Positions 1 to 9,214 are shown, counted from the stretch's first letter. The stretch: DNA of 64,000 nucleotides from Saccharothrix deserti (GCF_009769385.1 NZ_ML775959.1:1-64000), one strand, 5' to 3'. The notes: a model not told the origin generated them from the letters alone. Numbers and translations: made by a program.

Positions 1-1
1 C

Positions 2-106
2 CGCCTGTCCAAGGACTACGAGTACCGGATCGACACCTCAGAGAACACGATCTACCTGGCCATGATCATGATCCTGCTCCACCGCCTGGGGAACGCCCCG
101 AACTGA
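2..106 (+). pseudogene. IS5-type transposase, C-terminal end only (cut by window edge)
   Basis: The frame is open from the window edge and reads 34 residues ending in MILLHRLGNAPN before the stop. The segment with YEYR near the start and a hydrophobic helix (IYLAMIMILLHR) is the usual extreme C terminus of IS5-family (IS112/IS1647-like) DDE transposases in actinomycetes. The bases just after the stop (ttttcaaacaccctct, about 109-124) resemble the terminal inverted repeat of that group, so the right end of the element probably lies near 124. Whether the gene is complete cannot be seen. Confidence 0.6.
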
Positions 107-395
107 GCTTTTCAAACACCCTCTAGCGACATGAGCTTTCTCCGGGTTGAAGTGGGAATTGAGTGCCCGGTTGATCGGACGGCTTGAACAGCTCGTCTTC
201 CTGGTCAGATGACTGACTCGCTTCGGACTGGAGTTTTCGACACAAGGTGGTCGAACCGGCTGGTGAAGCCGCCTTGTCGGTGGGGCACGCTCGGAAGGTG
301 GTGCCGTCAGGCTCTACCGGCCAGTGTTAATTGCACGAATGCGATTCACGCGGCCTGACGGCACGTCGAAGTGGCCTGGATTTATCGCCGCGAGA

Positions 396-887
396 TCACG
401 TTCTGTCCTGGAGTGTTCGCCGGCGCGCTGCCAGGAGCGTTGCGGCCACGATACCGACGGCGCCGGCTGCGCCGGTGACGATGTGTGGGTCGAGTAGTTC
501 GGCAGCAAGGCCGCCGAAGGCGACACCGGCACCCTGGCCTGCATCGCGGTGATGGCGAAGCCGACGGTCTGGCCGCGGTGGGCGTCGGGTGTGCGCAGCA
601 CGAAGGTCGGCTGCGCGATGACGTGGTAGCTGGAGGCGGCGCCGGACAGGACGAACAGTCCCACGACGACGGTCAGCGGCGGGTCGAACAGGCAGCCCAA
701 CAGGGGTACGCCGGTTCCGATGGCCAGCAGCGGCATCAACCGGAGTTGAACGGGTTCGGGCAGTGCGGCGACGGCGAGCGAGGCCGCGGCGCAGCCGGTG
801 GAGTAGGCGGCGAACAGGATGCCGACGACCGCCGGCCCGCCGCCCAGATGTGCGGAGTAGGGGGCGGCCAGGGTCGCACCGCACGCG
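396..887 (-). pseudogene. Frameshifted, N-terminally truncated MFS transporter
   Basis: Reading from 887 downward, the protein has four hydrophobic stretches (GGGPAVVGILFAAYSTG, LMPLLAIGTGVPLLG, LTVVVGLFVLSGAASSY and the start of GQTVGFAITAMQ). These match the C-terminal half of a major facilitator permease. The frame then slips just after AITAMQ. The remainder (GVAFGGLAAELLDPHIVTG, then a last helix ending RRRTLQDRT) continues in the neighbouring frame. The N-terminal half is absent: homology stops near 887, where an unrelated + strand TPR fragment begins. It is a decayed gene, not a functional transporter. Confidence 0.6.
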
Positions 888-889
888 TC

Positions 890-1114
890 ACCCAGGTCGC
901 CCTTGGACAACACGAGCAGGCCCGCGCGGTGTGGCAGGAGGCGCTGGAGCTGTACCGGGAACAGGGTCGCGACACCGACGCCGAACGCGTCCAACACCAA
1001 CTCGCCGACCTCCACAACACCACCAACACGTGGGGCCCTCACCGAATCACGGGCACGAGCCGCCCACCGTTCGAAATCCCGGTTCACCTGGCGAACCTGC
1101 CTGCCGAGAGCTGA
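890..1114 (+). pseudogene. TPR regulator (SARP/AfsR-like) C-terminal fragment
   Basis: The stretch LGQHEQARAVWQEALELYRE followed by DAERVQHQLADLH is the typical last tetratricopeptide repeat of actinomycete BTAD/AfsR-type or NB-ARC-TPR regulators. These end soon after such a DAxRVxxxL helix. No start codon or N-terminal DNA-binding part is present, because homology begins abruptly at the junction with the MFS remnant on the other strand. The frame continues to a stop at 1114 with a tail of unfamiliar sequence. It is a recombination leftover. Confidence 0.5.
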
Positions 1115-1220
1115 GTCGGGCGCCGCACTGTCGGGTGTTCGCCGGACACCGGAAACGTAGTCGTACTCCTACCTTGTGGGTAGCCGCGGCGTCGCGGCAG
1201 CGAACTGAGGGTGGAGTGCA

Positions 1221-1621
1221 GATGGGACAGACGACGCGCCGCGCCACGAGTATGGGGCTCATGGCCGGCCGCGAACGCGGTCGCCACCTGGTTCTACGCC
1301 GTGCCCACCAACGCCACGGACGTGGAGGTTGTGATGGAGGAGGAGCTGAGTGCCGGCGGCTACCTCCAGATCCGACGCGGCAAGTACGACGGCAGGACGT
1401 ATCTCTGGGGCCGGGTCGCCTCGCCTGGGTCGAGGTACAACAGCGACCACACCCTGCGATTCCAGGTCGGCGCGTGCACTTCCTCCACGACGTCCAAGGA
1501 CATCGACCGGACGACCTATACCGCCGCCGCGACGCGGGACACCGCCTGCATGTACTTCGCGAACATCGTCCAGAGAAGCACCGGCGAGGTCGTCGCGGGT
1601 CTCCAGCTCAACCGTCCCTGA
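1221..1621 (+). pseudogene. Small secreted protein gene with signal peptide out of frame
   Basis: An ATG at 1221 sits 5-6 bases after a ggtggag Shine-Dalgarno and opens a signal-peptide-like start (MGQTTRRATSMGLMAG). That frame then runs into unrelated arginine-rich sequence. The mature part, from about ANAVATWFYAVPTNATDVE (near 1272) to LQLNRP, lies in another frame that only opens at a poor GTG (1211). The hydrophobic core of the signal peptide appears lost in a short deletion. The mature domain of about 110 residues has two Cys (in GACTSS and DTACMYF) that could form a disulfide. I do not recognise the family. A perfect terminator hairpin follows the stop. Confidence 0.45.
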
Positions 1622-1636
1622 CTCGTGGACCCGGGA

Positions 1637-1661
1637 GCCCCGCCGCGAACCGCGGCGGGGC
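1637..1661 (+). terminator. GC-rich terminator hairpin
   Basis: Arms gccccgccgcg (1637-1647) and cgcggcggggc (1651-1661) pair perfectly over 11 bp around a 3-base loop, 15 bases after the stop of the small secreted-protein gene. There is no U-run, which is usual for actinomycetes. Confidence 0.65.
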
Positions 1662-1664
1662 CCG

Positions 1665-2107
1665 TCCGCAGCGTGGACTGCCTGCTCATGTACGTCGGTT
1701 CCTGCACCAGCCGCAGCGTGGTGTCGGGATGCCCGCTGTCTGTGAACCCGCAACTCCGAAGTAGTTCCTCCACCCGCTGCCGGACCCGGTCTACCTTGTC
1801 CGAGTTCAGCGAAACCCGGTCATACGAAGCGAGCGCAGCCGACCTCGACAACACCACCAACCACGATCCGAACGGATCGGCTGACCCTTCACAGGTGGCC
1901 ATCCAGGTGGGGAACGATCATCGGTAGCGCGGGAAAGACGCCAGTTGACGCCACCCGAAGTTGCTGGTCAACGGATTCCGTCGGCCGCCCCCCGGTTGCA
2001 GGGGGATCCCGAAGGGGGCGACGCCGAACGCCCGTGCCGACGACCGAATTGTTGACCTCGCAGAAAACGGCGCGCCGGAAATGCCGACGACGTGATGAGG
2101 GGGACAT
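1665..2107. other. Intergenic stretch upstream of the glycoconjugate operon
   Basis: About 440 bases without a supportable gene. A - strand frame (1516-1902) contains a plausible-looking segment (DKVDRVRQRVEELLRSCGF) but runs through the terminator hairpin of the neighbouring gene and matches nothing I know. The last bases before 2108 (gatgaggggga) form the ribosome binding site of the aminotransferase. The promoter of the operon should lie here, but I see no clear -35/-10. Confidence 0.4.
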
Positions 2108-3535
2108 GTGCCGGAACTCATTAGTCTCGATGAGGCCGAGAAACTGGAAGTCGAAGACGTGCACGAGCTCTACCGCACGTACATCAACAAAAGTCAGGTC
2201 CGGTTGATGACCTCCTTCGGCTTCGGCCGGGAGTTGATCGACCACGCCGAGGGCGCCTACGTCCACACCCGTGACGGCCGCGCGATCCTGGACTTCACCG
2301 GTGGCGTAGGCGTGCTCAACCACGGGCACAACCACCCGCGCATCCTCGCCGCCCGCCGGCGTTTCCAGGAACAGCGGCGCATGGAGGTGCACAAGACGTA
2401 CTTCTCGCCGTACCTCGCCGCGCTGGGGCACAACCTGGCGGCGGTCCTGCCCGGCGACCTCACCCGCTCGTTCCTGCCGAACTCCGGGGCCGAGGCGGTC
2501 GAGGGCGCGGTCAAGCTGGCGTACAAGTACCACGGTGGCAGGCGACGCCAGATCCTGCGGGCGGACAACAGCTTCCACGGCAAGCTGCTCGGTTCCGGCG
2601 GTCTCACCGGCGGGACGCAGAACCACTTCGAGTTCCCCACCATCCCCGGCATCCGGACCTTCGGGTACGACGACATCGACTCGGTCCGCCAGGTCCTCGC
2701 CGGCGCCCGGGACGCACGCGGGCGCAGCGACGTGTACGCGCTGCTCATCGAACCGTTCAGCGCGTCCACCATGCGGTGGTGCTCGGAGGAATTCCTGCGG
2801 GAACTTCGCGAGCTGTGCACGGCGGAAGACATCGTGCTCATTTTCGACGAGATCTACACCGGTTGGGGGAAGACCGGCAGCATGTTCTACTTCACCCGGT
2901 ACGAAGGTCTCGTGCCGGACGTGGTCACGACCTCGAAGTCGTTCGGCGGCGGCAAATCCTCCATCTCCGCCTACGTGGCGCGCGAGCCGATCTTCCACAA
3001 GGCCTACGACAACATGACCGACGCGATGATGCAGAGCACGAGTACGACGTACTACGGCTTCGGTGAGGAAACCGCGACGGCCATCGAGGCGATTTCGATC
3101 GCGGTCGAGGACGATTACCCGGGACGGGCCCGTGCCCTCGAAGCAGTGCTCCGACCAGGGCTCGACCGGATTCGGAAGACCTATCCGGACCTGATCGCCG
3201 ACGTGTGCGGAGCCGGTGCGCTCTTCGGGGTTTTTCTCTCCGGTGGTCCGAAGTTGCTGGACCTCGTCGGCAAGCTGCCGACCGGCGGTCTGGCCAACGA
3301 CCCGCTGATCCGAACGAAGATCATCACCGCGGCGGTCATCCACACCCTGTACCGCAAGCACGACGTCTACACCTACAACACGCTCAACGGCCGCAGCCCG
3401 CTGGTGGTGAGCCCACCGCTGGTCGCCGGCCCTGAGGAGGCGGAGCGGTTTCTCGACGCCTTGGACGCCACGTTGGCCGAGGGCATGAACCGGCTGCTCG
3501 GCCGCTTCATCCGGGAGCGGGTGAGCTCGTGGTGA
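2108..3535 (+). CDS. Class III PLP-dependent aminotransferase
   Basis: A protein of 475 aa in the fold-type I, class III (ornithine/GABA/diaminobutyrate aminotransferase) family. It shows the N-terminal GGVGVLNHGHNHPRI segment, the phosphate-site region around NSGAEAVEGAVKLA, the cofactor-contacting aspartate D247 in FDEIYTGWGKTG and the Schiff-base lysine K277 in TTSKSFGGG. The 30-residue D-to-K spacing is normal for the family. The GTG at 2108 is preceded by gaggggga. It heads a seven-gene operon: the stop overlaps the next start (gtggtga). The context suggests it makes an amino group on a small metabolite or sugar-like precursor. The substrate cannot be read from the sequence, and an omega-amino acid is equally possible. 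Confidence 0.85.
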   Translation: MPELISLDEAEKLEVEDVHELYRTYINKSQVRLMTSFGFGRELIDHAEGAYVHTRDGRAILDFTGGVGVLNHGHNHPRILAARRRFQEQRRMEVHKTYFSPYLAALGHNLAAVLPGDLTRSFLPNSGAEAVEGAVKLAYKYHGGRRRQILRADNSFHGKLLGSGGLTGGTQNHFEFPTIPGIRTFGYDDIDSVRQVLAGARDARGRSDVYALLIEPFSASTMRWCSEEFLRELRELCTAEDIVLIFDEIYTGWGKTGSMFYFTRYEGLVPDVVTTSKSFGGGKSSISAYVAREPIFHKAYDNMTDAMMQSTSTTYYGFGEETATAIEAISIAVEDDYPGRARALEAVLRPGLDRIRKTYPDLIADVCGAGALFGVFLSGGPKLLDLVGKLPTGGLANDPLIRTKIITAAVIHTLYRKHDVYTYNTLNGRSPLVVSPPLVAGPEEAERFLDALDATLAEGMNRLLGRFIRERVSSW

Positions 3536-4593
3536 CGAACGTCCTCCCCGCCCGTGTCGCCGTCACCGGTGCCGCGGGGGTGCTCGGCACACACCTGGTC
3601 GACCGACTGCTGCGGGAGGGCCGTCACGTCCACGCGTTCGACCGGCGGCCGGTGCGGGCGAAGCCCGGACTGATGTCGTTCGGCGGGGACATTCGTGATC
3701 CCGAAGCCCTCGCCGAGGCGTTCGGCGGCGTCGACGCGGTCGTCCACTGCGCCTCCGCGCTGCCCAGCTATCCCACGGCCGACATCAGGTCGATCATCGT
3801 CGAAGGCACCACCACCGTGCTGACGGCGGCTCGTGCGGCGGCCGTGCCCAGGGTCGTGCACATCTCCTCGACCGCGGTCTACGGGCTGCCCCGGCTGGTG
3901 CCGACACCCGAGGACCACCCGCACGAGCCCGTGGACCCCTACAGCTCCGCGAAGGCGGCGGCGGAGCAGGTCGCCGAGCGGTTCCGGGCGGAGGGGATGT
4001 GCCTGCCGGTGCTGCGGCCCAAGACCTTCCTCGGCCCCGGCCGGATGGGGCTGTTCGACATGCTCTTCCAGTGGGCCGAGGAGGGCAGGCACTTCCCCGT
4101 GCTCGGGCGGGGTGACGTGCGCATCCAGATGCTGGCGCTCGATGACCTCGTGGACGCGGTCGTGGCCGTGCTGTGCGCACCGGACGAGGTGGCCCGCGAC
4201 ACCTACAACATCGGCGCCGCCGAGTTCGGCACCCTGCGGGAGGACTTCCAGGCCGTGCTGGACGCGGCCGGGCACGGCAAGCGGGTGGTGTCGATGCCGA
4301 GCGGACCGGCGGTGGCGGCGCTGCGCACGCTGGAGCGGACGCGGCTGTCCCCCGTGTACGGGAGGCTGGTGTCCAAGCTGCTCGCCGACTCCTACGTCAG
4401 CGTCGACAAGGCCCGGGAGAAGCTCGGCTTCCGTCCCCGGATGTCCAACCGGGACGCCATTCTCCAGACCTACGACTGGTGGCGCGCGCAGCGTGCGGCG
4501 GCGACACCCGGCTCGGCGGGCAAAGGCGGCGGGCAGACGAGCCGGGATCCCTGGCGGCAGGGTGTGTTGGGACTCGTGAAGGTGTTCTTCTGA
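3529..4593 (+). CDS. NAD(P)-dependent epimerase/dehydratase (extended SDR)
   Basis: A protein of 354 aa. A Rossmann glycine motif lies at the start (VTGAAGVLGTHL, TGxxGxxG), followed by an acidic second strand (GDIRDPEAL), the active-site HISSTAVYG segment and the YxxxK pair in DPYSSAKAAAEQ. This is the extended short-chain dehydrogenase architecture of nucleotide-sugar epimerases and dehydratases. The last 50 residues are basic and poorly conserved. The start codon overlaps the stop of the aminotransferase, so the two are translationally coupled. With the UbiA-type transferase and glycosyltransferase downstream, a sugar or prenyl-phosphate-sugar modification is the likely role. Steroid-like substrates of the same fold are not excluded. 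Confidence 0.85.
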   Translation: MVTNVLPARVAVTGAAGVLGTHLVDRLLREGRHVHAFDRRPVRAKPGLMSFGGDIRDPEALAEAFGGVDAVVHCASALPSYPTADIRSIIVEGTTTVLTAARAAAVPRVVHISSTAVYGLPRLVPTPEDHPHEPVDPYSSAKAAAEQVAERFRAEGMCLPVLRPKTFLGPGRMGLFDMLFQWAEEGRHFPVLGRGDVRIQMLALDDLVDAVVAVLCAPDEVARDTYNIGAAEFGTLREDFQAVLDAAGHGKRVVSMPSGPAVAALRTLERTRLSPVYGRLVSKLLADSYVSVDKAREKLGFRPRMSNRDAILQTYDWWRAQRAAATPGSAGKGGGQTSRDPWRQGVLGLVKVFF

Positions 4594-4594
4594 C

Positions 4595-5719
4595 ATGCCC
4601 GCCGAAATGCCCGTCGAAGACGTGGTGGTCGAAGAACCGCTGACCGACTCGCCCCCGCCCGTCGACCGTTGGCGCACGCTGACGCGGCTCGTGGTGGCGG
4701 TCACGGCGGCCTGGGCGGTGTTCCTCGTCCTGCACGTGCTGTTGACCGGCCGCTGGTGGCTGTGGCTCATCGTCGACGCCACTCCACCACTGGCCCTGGT
4801 GGTGGTGCCGGTGCTGCTGCTCGGGCTCGCGCTCTTCGCGAGACCGGTGCGCGGCCGACTGTCCGCGGTCCTGGTCGTCCTGTTGCTGGTCGGGGCTTAT
4901 CTGGCCGGCTACGTGCCCACGTGGACGAGCGACGCCACAGGTGGTTCCGGTGGCACGGAGGTCAAGGTCTTCGCCTGGTCCACGGATTACTGGCAGATGT
5001 CCGACGACAAGGACGCCTTCTACGCCTTCCTGCGCCGGCACGACGCCGATGTGTACCTCCTGCAGGAATACCTGTACTGGGAAGGGGACGGGCCGATCCG
5101 CATCGACGACTCGGCCCGGCTGCGCGCGGAGTTCCCCGGCTACCAGCTGTCGGTCGACGGCGAGCTGCTCACCCTCACCCGCCTGCCCATCGTCTCGACG
5201 CACCACCAGCCGGACTCCGGCACGGGTACGGACTGGTACTGGAAGGGCACGAAGACCCAACGCACCGACATCCGGGTCGGCGAGCGCACGGTCTCCTTCT
5301 ACAACGTGCACCTGCCGGTGCCCTTCCGGGTCGGCGACCACCCGTTGAGCAGCCGTTTCTACCGATTCGTCAAGGAGCAAAGCGCCTGGCGGCTCCGCGA
5401 GCTGGACAAGCTGCGCGCGGACCTGACCGGCAACCCCCACCCGGCCGTGGTGGCCGGCGATTTCAACTCGCCGTGGATGGAGCTGTCCTCGCTGGGCGGC
5501 GGCACGCAACTGCACAACCCCACGGACGGCGTGTCGTCCAGCCCCTCCTGGCCCGTCTCCGACTACCCGTTCCCGAGGCTGTGGCGGCTCGACTGGCTCT
5601 ACACCTCGGGCGGCCTGCCGGTCCGCGGCTACCACTTCGGCGGCGGCGAGGCGTTCTCCGACCACGCGGCACAGGAGATCCGGGTGGTCGTCCCCGACCA
5701 CCCCGCGCACACCCCATGA
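4595..5719 (+). CDS. Membrane-anchored endonuclease/exonuclease/phosphatase (EEP) family protein
   Basis: A protein of 374 aa. The first ~105 residues carry three hydrophobic helices (around LVVAVTAAWAVFLVLHVLL, LALVVVPVLLLGLALF and SAVLVVLLLVGAYLAGYV). The rest is an EEP catalytic domain placed outside the membrane. The metal and catalytic motifs are visible in order: LLQEYLYW (Glu), FYNVHLP (His), VAGDFNSPW (Asp/Asn), RLDWLY and a final SDHAAQ (Asp-His). Such membrane EEP proteins act as phosphodiesterases or phosphatases more often than as nucleases. In this operon, cleavage of a lipid-phosphate or nucleotide-sugar bond is plausible (inferred). It starts 1 base after the preceding stop. 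Confidence 0.8.
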   Translation: MPAEMPVEDVVVEEPLTDSPPPVDRWRTLTRLVVAVTAAWAVFLVLHVLLTGRWWLWLIVDATPPLALVVVPVLLLGLALFARPVRGRLSAVLVVLLLVGAYLAGYVPTWTSDATGGSGGTEVKVFAWSTDYWQMSDDKDAFYAFLRRHDADVYLLQEYLYWEGDGPIRIDDSARLRAEFPGYQLSVDGELLTLTRLPIVSTHHQPDSGTGTDWYWKGTKTQRTDIRVGERTVSFYNVHLPVPFRVGDHPLSSRFYRFVKEQSAWRLRELDKLRADLTGNPHPAVVAGDFNSPWMELSSLGGGTQLHNPTDGVSSSPSWPVSDYPFPRLWRLDWLYTSGGLPVRGYHFGGGEAFSDHAAQEIRVVVPDHPAHTP

Positions 5720-5740
5720 GGATCCAAGAAGGGACGCACC

Positions 5741-6877
5741 ATGCTGCAACCCAACAGGTTCGACGTGACGGTGATGCTCGACTACTACACCCCGTACATC
5801 AGCGGTCTCACCGAGGCGGCGCGGCTGACCGCCGAAGGGCTCGCCGGTCGCGGCTGGAAGGTCGCGGTGGTCTGCGCCCAGCACGATCCCGCGCTCGCCC
5901 GTCATGAAGTCGTCAACGGTGTCCACGTCTTCCGGGCGCCGGTCCTCGCCAAGGTCAGCCGGGGCTTCATCAGCCCGCAGCTCCCATTGCTGGCCCGGCG
6001 TCTCGCGGCCCGTTCGGACATCGTGCACATGCACCTGCCCAATCCCGAGGCGGCGTTCGTCGCCGCGCTCAAGGGCAGCGCCCGGCTGGTCGTGACGCAC
6101 CACATCGACGTCTTCCTGCCCGACAGCCCGGTCAACCGCTTCGGGATGTGGGCCGTCGACCAGATCTGCAAGGCCGCGCTGCGCAAGGCGGACCTGGTCA
6201 TCACCAACAGCGCGGACCAGGCACGCGGGTCCCGCATCTGGCCGACGATCCGGCGTCGCCCCCTGCTGCCCATCCCGTCGCCGTGCCTGGACCAGAACGG
6301 CGGCGTGCCCCGGCTGCGTGACGGGGACGGGCTGCACATCGGCTTCATGGGCCGGATCAACGTGGAGAAGGGCATCGAATACCTCATCCGGGCCTTCCGC
6401 TCCATCACCGACCGTGACGCACGCCTGCTGATCGCGGGGGACTACACGTCCGTGGCGGGCGGCAGCAACATCGCCCAGCTGCGGGAAGAGGCTGGTGACG
6501 ATCCGCGGATCCGGTTCACGGGTCTCCTGCGCGGTCAGGCGGTTCGGGACTTCTACGCGTCGATCGACGTCTTCGCGCTGCCGTCGATCGCGGAGTCCTT
6601 CGGGATCGTCCAGGTCGAGGCGATGATGACGGGCGTCCCGTCGGTGACCACCGATCTGGCCGGTTCCAGATATCCCGTCGAGGCCAGCGGGTTCGGGCGG
6701 CTGGTCCCGCCACGAGATCCGGAGGCGTTGCGGGAAGCGCTCCTGGAGATGGCCGAACTGCACCCCGACGACCGACAAGCGGGACAGGAGGCGGCAACGA
6801 AGCTCTTCGGCGGCGAGGCGTTCCTCGACGCGCACGAAGAGGCGTTCCGGCGGATCCTGAGCGGTACCCGGCCGTGA
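5741..6877 (+). CDS. GT4-family glycosyltransferase
   Basis: A retaining GT-B glycosyltransferase of 378 aa. The N-terminal acceptor domain begins DVTVMLDYYTPYISGLTEAA, with the glycine-containing loop near the N terminus. The donor domain starts at IGFMGRINVEKGIEYLI and carries the EX7E motif in AESFGIVQVEAMMTG, which binds the nucleotide-sugar. No signal peptide or membrane helix is seen, so it acts on the cytosolic membrane face. The gene has its own aagaaggga ribosome binding site and its stop overlaps the start of the UbiA gene by 4 bases. It probably transfers a sugar to a lipid-linked intermediate made by the neighbouring enzymes. Confidence 0.85.
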   Translation: MLQPNRFDVTVMLDYYTPYISGLTEAARLTAEGLAGRGWKVAVVCAQHDPALARHEVVNGVHVFRAPVLAKVSRGFISPQLPLLARRLAARSDIVHMHLPNPEAAFVAALKGSARLVVTHHIDVFLPDSPVNRFGMWAVDQICKAALRKADLVITNSADQARGSRIWPTIRRRPLLPIPSPCLDQNGGVPRLRDGDGLHIGFMGRINVEKGIEYLIRAFRSITDRDARLLIAGDYTSVAGGSNIAQLREEAGDDPRIRFTGLLRGQAVRDFYASIDVFALPSIAESFGIVQVEAMMTGVPSVTTDLAGSRYPVEASGFGRLVPPRDPEALREALLEMAELHPDDRQAGQEAATKLFGGEAFLDAHEEAFRRILSGTRP

Positions 6878-7848
6878 AGCGGCTGAGCAGCGAGGACACC
6901 GTGGGCGGCGCGGCCGCGGTGCCCGAACCCCGAGCGGCCGTGCCCCTCCCGGCGAAGCCCGCCCCGGACCCGATCCGGCGGCCGCGGTTACCGGCGGCGC
7001 TGGTGCTGCTGCGCCCGCGCCAATGGGTGAAGAACATCTTCGTCCTCATCGTCCCGTTGGCCGTGGACCCGGTGGCCCTCTGGCACAACATGGCATTGGC
7101 ACTGGCCACCACGGCCACGTTCACCGCGGCCTCCGCGGCCGTCTACGTGCTCAACGATTGGCTGGACCGGGAAAAGGATCGCCTGCACCCGGTCAAACGC
7201 CACCGGCCGTTGGCCAGTGGACGGGTCGGTCCACGCGGTGCGCTGCTGCTGGGTGCCGGCTGCCTGGCGGTGCTGGCAGCCGGTGGAGCGCTGCTGCCAC
7301 CGGGCGTGCAGGCCGCCGTCGCCGGGTACGCGGTGCTCAACCTGGCCTACTGCCTGGCGTTGAAGCACTACCCGCTGGTCGATGTCAGTGCGGTGGCGGC
7401 GGGCTTCGTCCTGCGTGCCGTGGCGGGCTGTCTCGCGGTGGCGGCGCCGTTCAACCCGGCCCTGATCCTCTGCGTGTACTTCACCTGCCTGCTGATGTCG
7501 CTCGGCAAGCGGCGGTACGAGCTGTCGCACCTCAGGGAACAGGCGGACGCGCAGCGGCCCGCCCTCACCGGGTACTCGGTGCCGCTGCTCGACCAGCTCG
7601 TCGCCGTGCTGCTGGCGGCCACGCTGGTCAGCTACGAGATGTTCGTCCTCTCCGGGCCGCATCCGCAGGCCGCCGTGCTGGCCGTCGTCACCGTGCCCTT
7701 CGTCGTGTTCGCCCTGTGCCGGTACGCGTACCTGCTCGCGGCGCACCGCGGCGGCGGGGAACCGGGCCGGGACGTGCTCACGGACGTGCCGCTCATCGTC
7801 AACGCCGTGCTCTGGCTGGCCTGTCTGGCCGTCGGCCGACTGCTGTGA
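6874..7848 (+). CDS. UbiA-family prenyltransferase, decaprenyl-phosphate phosphoribosyltransferase-like
   Basis: An integral membrane protein of 324 aa with about nine hydrophobic helices. It has LLRPRQWVKNIFV near residue 47 and the first Asp-rich motif of the DPPR-synthase branch of UbiA (NDWLDREKDRLHP, then KRHRPLASG). The second DxxxxxxGFxLR motif lies at VDVSAVAAGFVLRAVAG. Members of this branch move 5-phosphoribose from PRPP to polyprenyl phosphate, giving the precursor for arabinan and related glycans. GTG start within the preceding stop. A second, cluster-specific copy next to an epimerase and a flippase suggests a dedicated lipid-linked pentose or related sugar, though other UbiA substrates remain possible. 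Confidence 0.8.
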   Translation: MKRLSSEDTVGGAAAVPEPRAAVPLPAKPAPDPIRRPRLPAALVLLRPRQWVKNIFVLIVPLAVDPVALWHNMALALATTATFTAASAAVYVLNDWLDREKDRLHPVKRHRPLASGRVGPRGALLLGAGCLAVLAAGGALLPPGVQAAVAGYAVLNLAYCLALKHYPLVDVSAVAAGFVLRAVAGCLAVAAPFNPALILCVYFTCLLMSLGKRRYELSHLREQADAQRPALTGYSVPLLDQLVAVLLAATLVSYEMFVLSGPHPQAAVLAVVTVPFVVFALCRYAYLLAAHRGGGEPGRDVLTDVPLIVNAVLWLACLAVGRLL

Positions 7849-7849
7849 G

Positions 7850-9214
7850 GTGCAACCCGATGCGACCACCCCCGGAAAGGCAGGGCGGCGACGGGCCGGC
7901 GGGCGGCCGGCCGCTCCAGGCGTGCGGCGGGGCGGTTGGCCGGTGACCAAGGCAGGCGTACCGACGCGGCCCGGCCGCGCCGTCAAGCTCCGCTCCTGGG
8001 GCCCCGCGATGGTCTCCGTCGCCGCCAGCGCGCTGGTGACGGTCGCCAGCCTGGCGATCGCCCGGTACGACGGCTTCGGCTCGTTCGGGCTGTTCGTGGC
8101 CGTGCAGGCGATCGGCGTCATCCTCGGCATCCCGATGCTGTGGGGTGTGCACGTCAGCGCCAGCCGGGCGCTGGCCACCGGGTCCGACGTCGGCACGGTC
8201 GTCCGGACGGCGGTGGCGGTCGTCGCCGCCGCGTGCCTGCTGACCTCGGTCGCCTACTTCGGCCTGCTGGCGCTGGCCCGCGACGTCGTACCGCTTGCCG
8301 CTGGGAACCTGTTGTGGCACGCGCCGGGGCTGGGGGCGTCGGCCGCGCTGATGTCCCTGGCCGAGTCGCTGCTGCGGATCCGGGGCCGCCAGCTGCTGGC
8401 CTCCGGCCTCCGGCTGGCCTGTGCCGGGGGGTACCTGCTCGCGGTGGCCGCCGTCCTGGACGGTGGGCAGGGCAGCCCCGCCGTGTACGCGGTGCTGGTC
8501 ACCGGCGGCAACGTCCTCTGCGCGGTGCTCATGCTGATCGGCCTGCGCCGAAGACGCCCGACCGCCACCACCTCGCCTCGCTGGGACCAGGGGCTGGCTC
8601 GAACCTTCCTGCACGAGGGCCGGGCCTACAGCACGAGCCAGTCGCTGCTGGCCCTGCTGTTCGGGTTCGACGCCATCCTGTTGATGCAGGCCGGCGGCCC
8701 GGCCGCGGTCGCCGTCTACGCCCTGTACATCGGCAGCTGCCGCCGGCTGATCGGTGTCCTGTTCACCGACTCGCTCGCCTCGGTGCTGATCGCGTTGCTG
8801 GCCCGCGCGAAGGCGTCGACCGGCGGCCGGGCCGTCCTCAGGTACGCACCCCGCCTGTTGGCACTGGTCGGTGTCGGGACCGCCGTGCTGGTGCTGGTGA
8901 GCCTGGCCGCCGCCGATGCACTGCACCACCTGGTGGCCGGCTGGGTGGTGCTCGCCGCCGTCGGCTGCACCGCGCACGCGCTGGTCGTCGTGATGTTCTG
9001 CATCTTCACCGTCCAACCGGCACTGGGCCTGGCCCGCGTCCGCACGGCGCTGACCGCGGCGTTCCTGCCCGGCCTCGCCCTGCAAGCCGTGGCCGCCGCG
9101 GTCGGTGGCGCTCCCGGCGTGATGGCGGCGTTCGCCGTCCTCAACGTCGTCCTGGCCGGGTGGTTCCTGCTGGTGATCCGGCGTTCGACAGCCGACCTGT
9201 CGCGAATCCGTTGA
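7850..9214 (+). CDS. Polysaccharide/lipid flippase (MATE/Wzx-like)
   Basis: A protein of 454 aa. After an arginine/proline-rich, cytosolic N terminus of ~50 residues it contains about 12 hydrophobic segments evenly spaced to the C terminus, with paired conserved-looking Arg/Gly loops. This is the pattern of the MVF/oligosaccharide-flippase superfamily. GTG at 7850 is 1 base after the UbiA stop. An internal GTG at 7943 (VTKAGVPTRPG) would remove most of the basic tail and could be the true start. Following a glycosyltransferase and a prenyl-phosphate enzyme, it likely turns the finished lipid-linked glycan to the outer leaflet. Confidence 0.75.
   Translation: MQPDATTPGKAGRRRAGGRPAAPGVRRGGWPVTKAGVPTRPGRAVKLRSWGPAMVSVAASALVTVASLAIARYDGFGSFGLFVAVQAIGVILGIPMLWGVHVSASRALATGSDVGTVVRTAVAVVAAACLLTSVAYFGLLALARDVVPLAAGNLLWHAPGLGASAALMSLAESLLRIRGRQLLASGLRLACAGGYLLAVAAVLDGGQGSPAVYAVLVTGGNVLCAVLMLIGLRRRRPTATTSPRWDQGLARTFLHEGRAYSTSQSLLALLFGFDAILLMQAGGPAAVAVYALYIGSCRRLIGVLFTDSLASVLIALLARAKASTGGRAVLRYAPRLLALVGVGTAVLVLVSLAAADALHHLVAGWVVLAAVGCTAHALVVVMFCIFTVQPALGLARVRTALTAAFLPGLALQAVAAAVGGAPGVMAAFAVLNVVLAGWFLLVIRRSTADLSRIR

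Noticed and set aside
314-1087. A single 257-residue - strand gene
   Set aside because: Only its middle matches an MFS permease; the N-terminal part is antisense of a TPR fragment and the C-terminal part is out of frame with the real continuation. It is a pseudogene, annotated as such.
1516-1902. A possible - strand gene of 128 residues (DKVDRVRQRVEELLRSCGF segment)
   Set aside because: It runs through the terminator of the neighbouring gene and into its coding region, has no ribosome binding site and no recognisable family.
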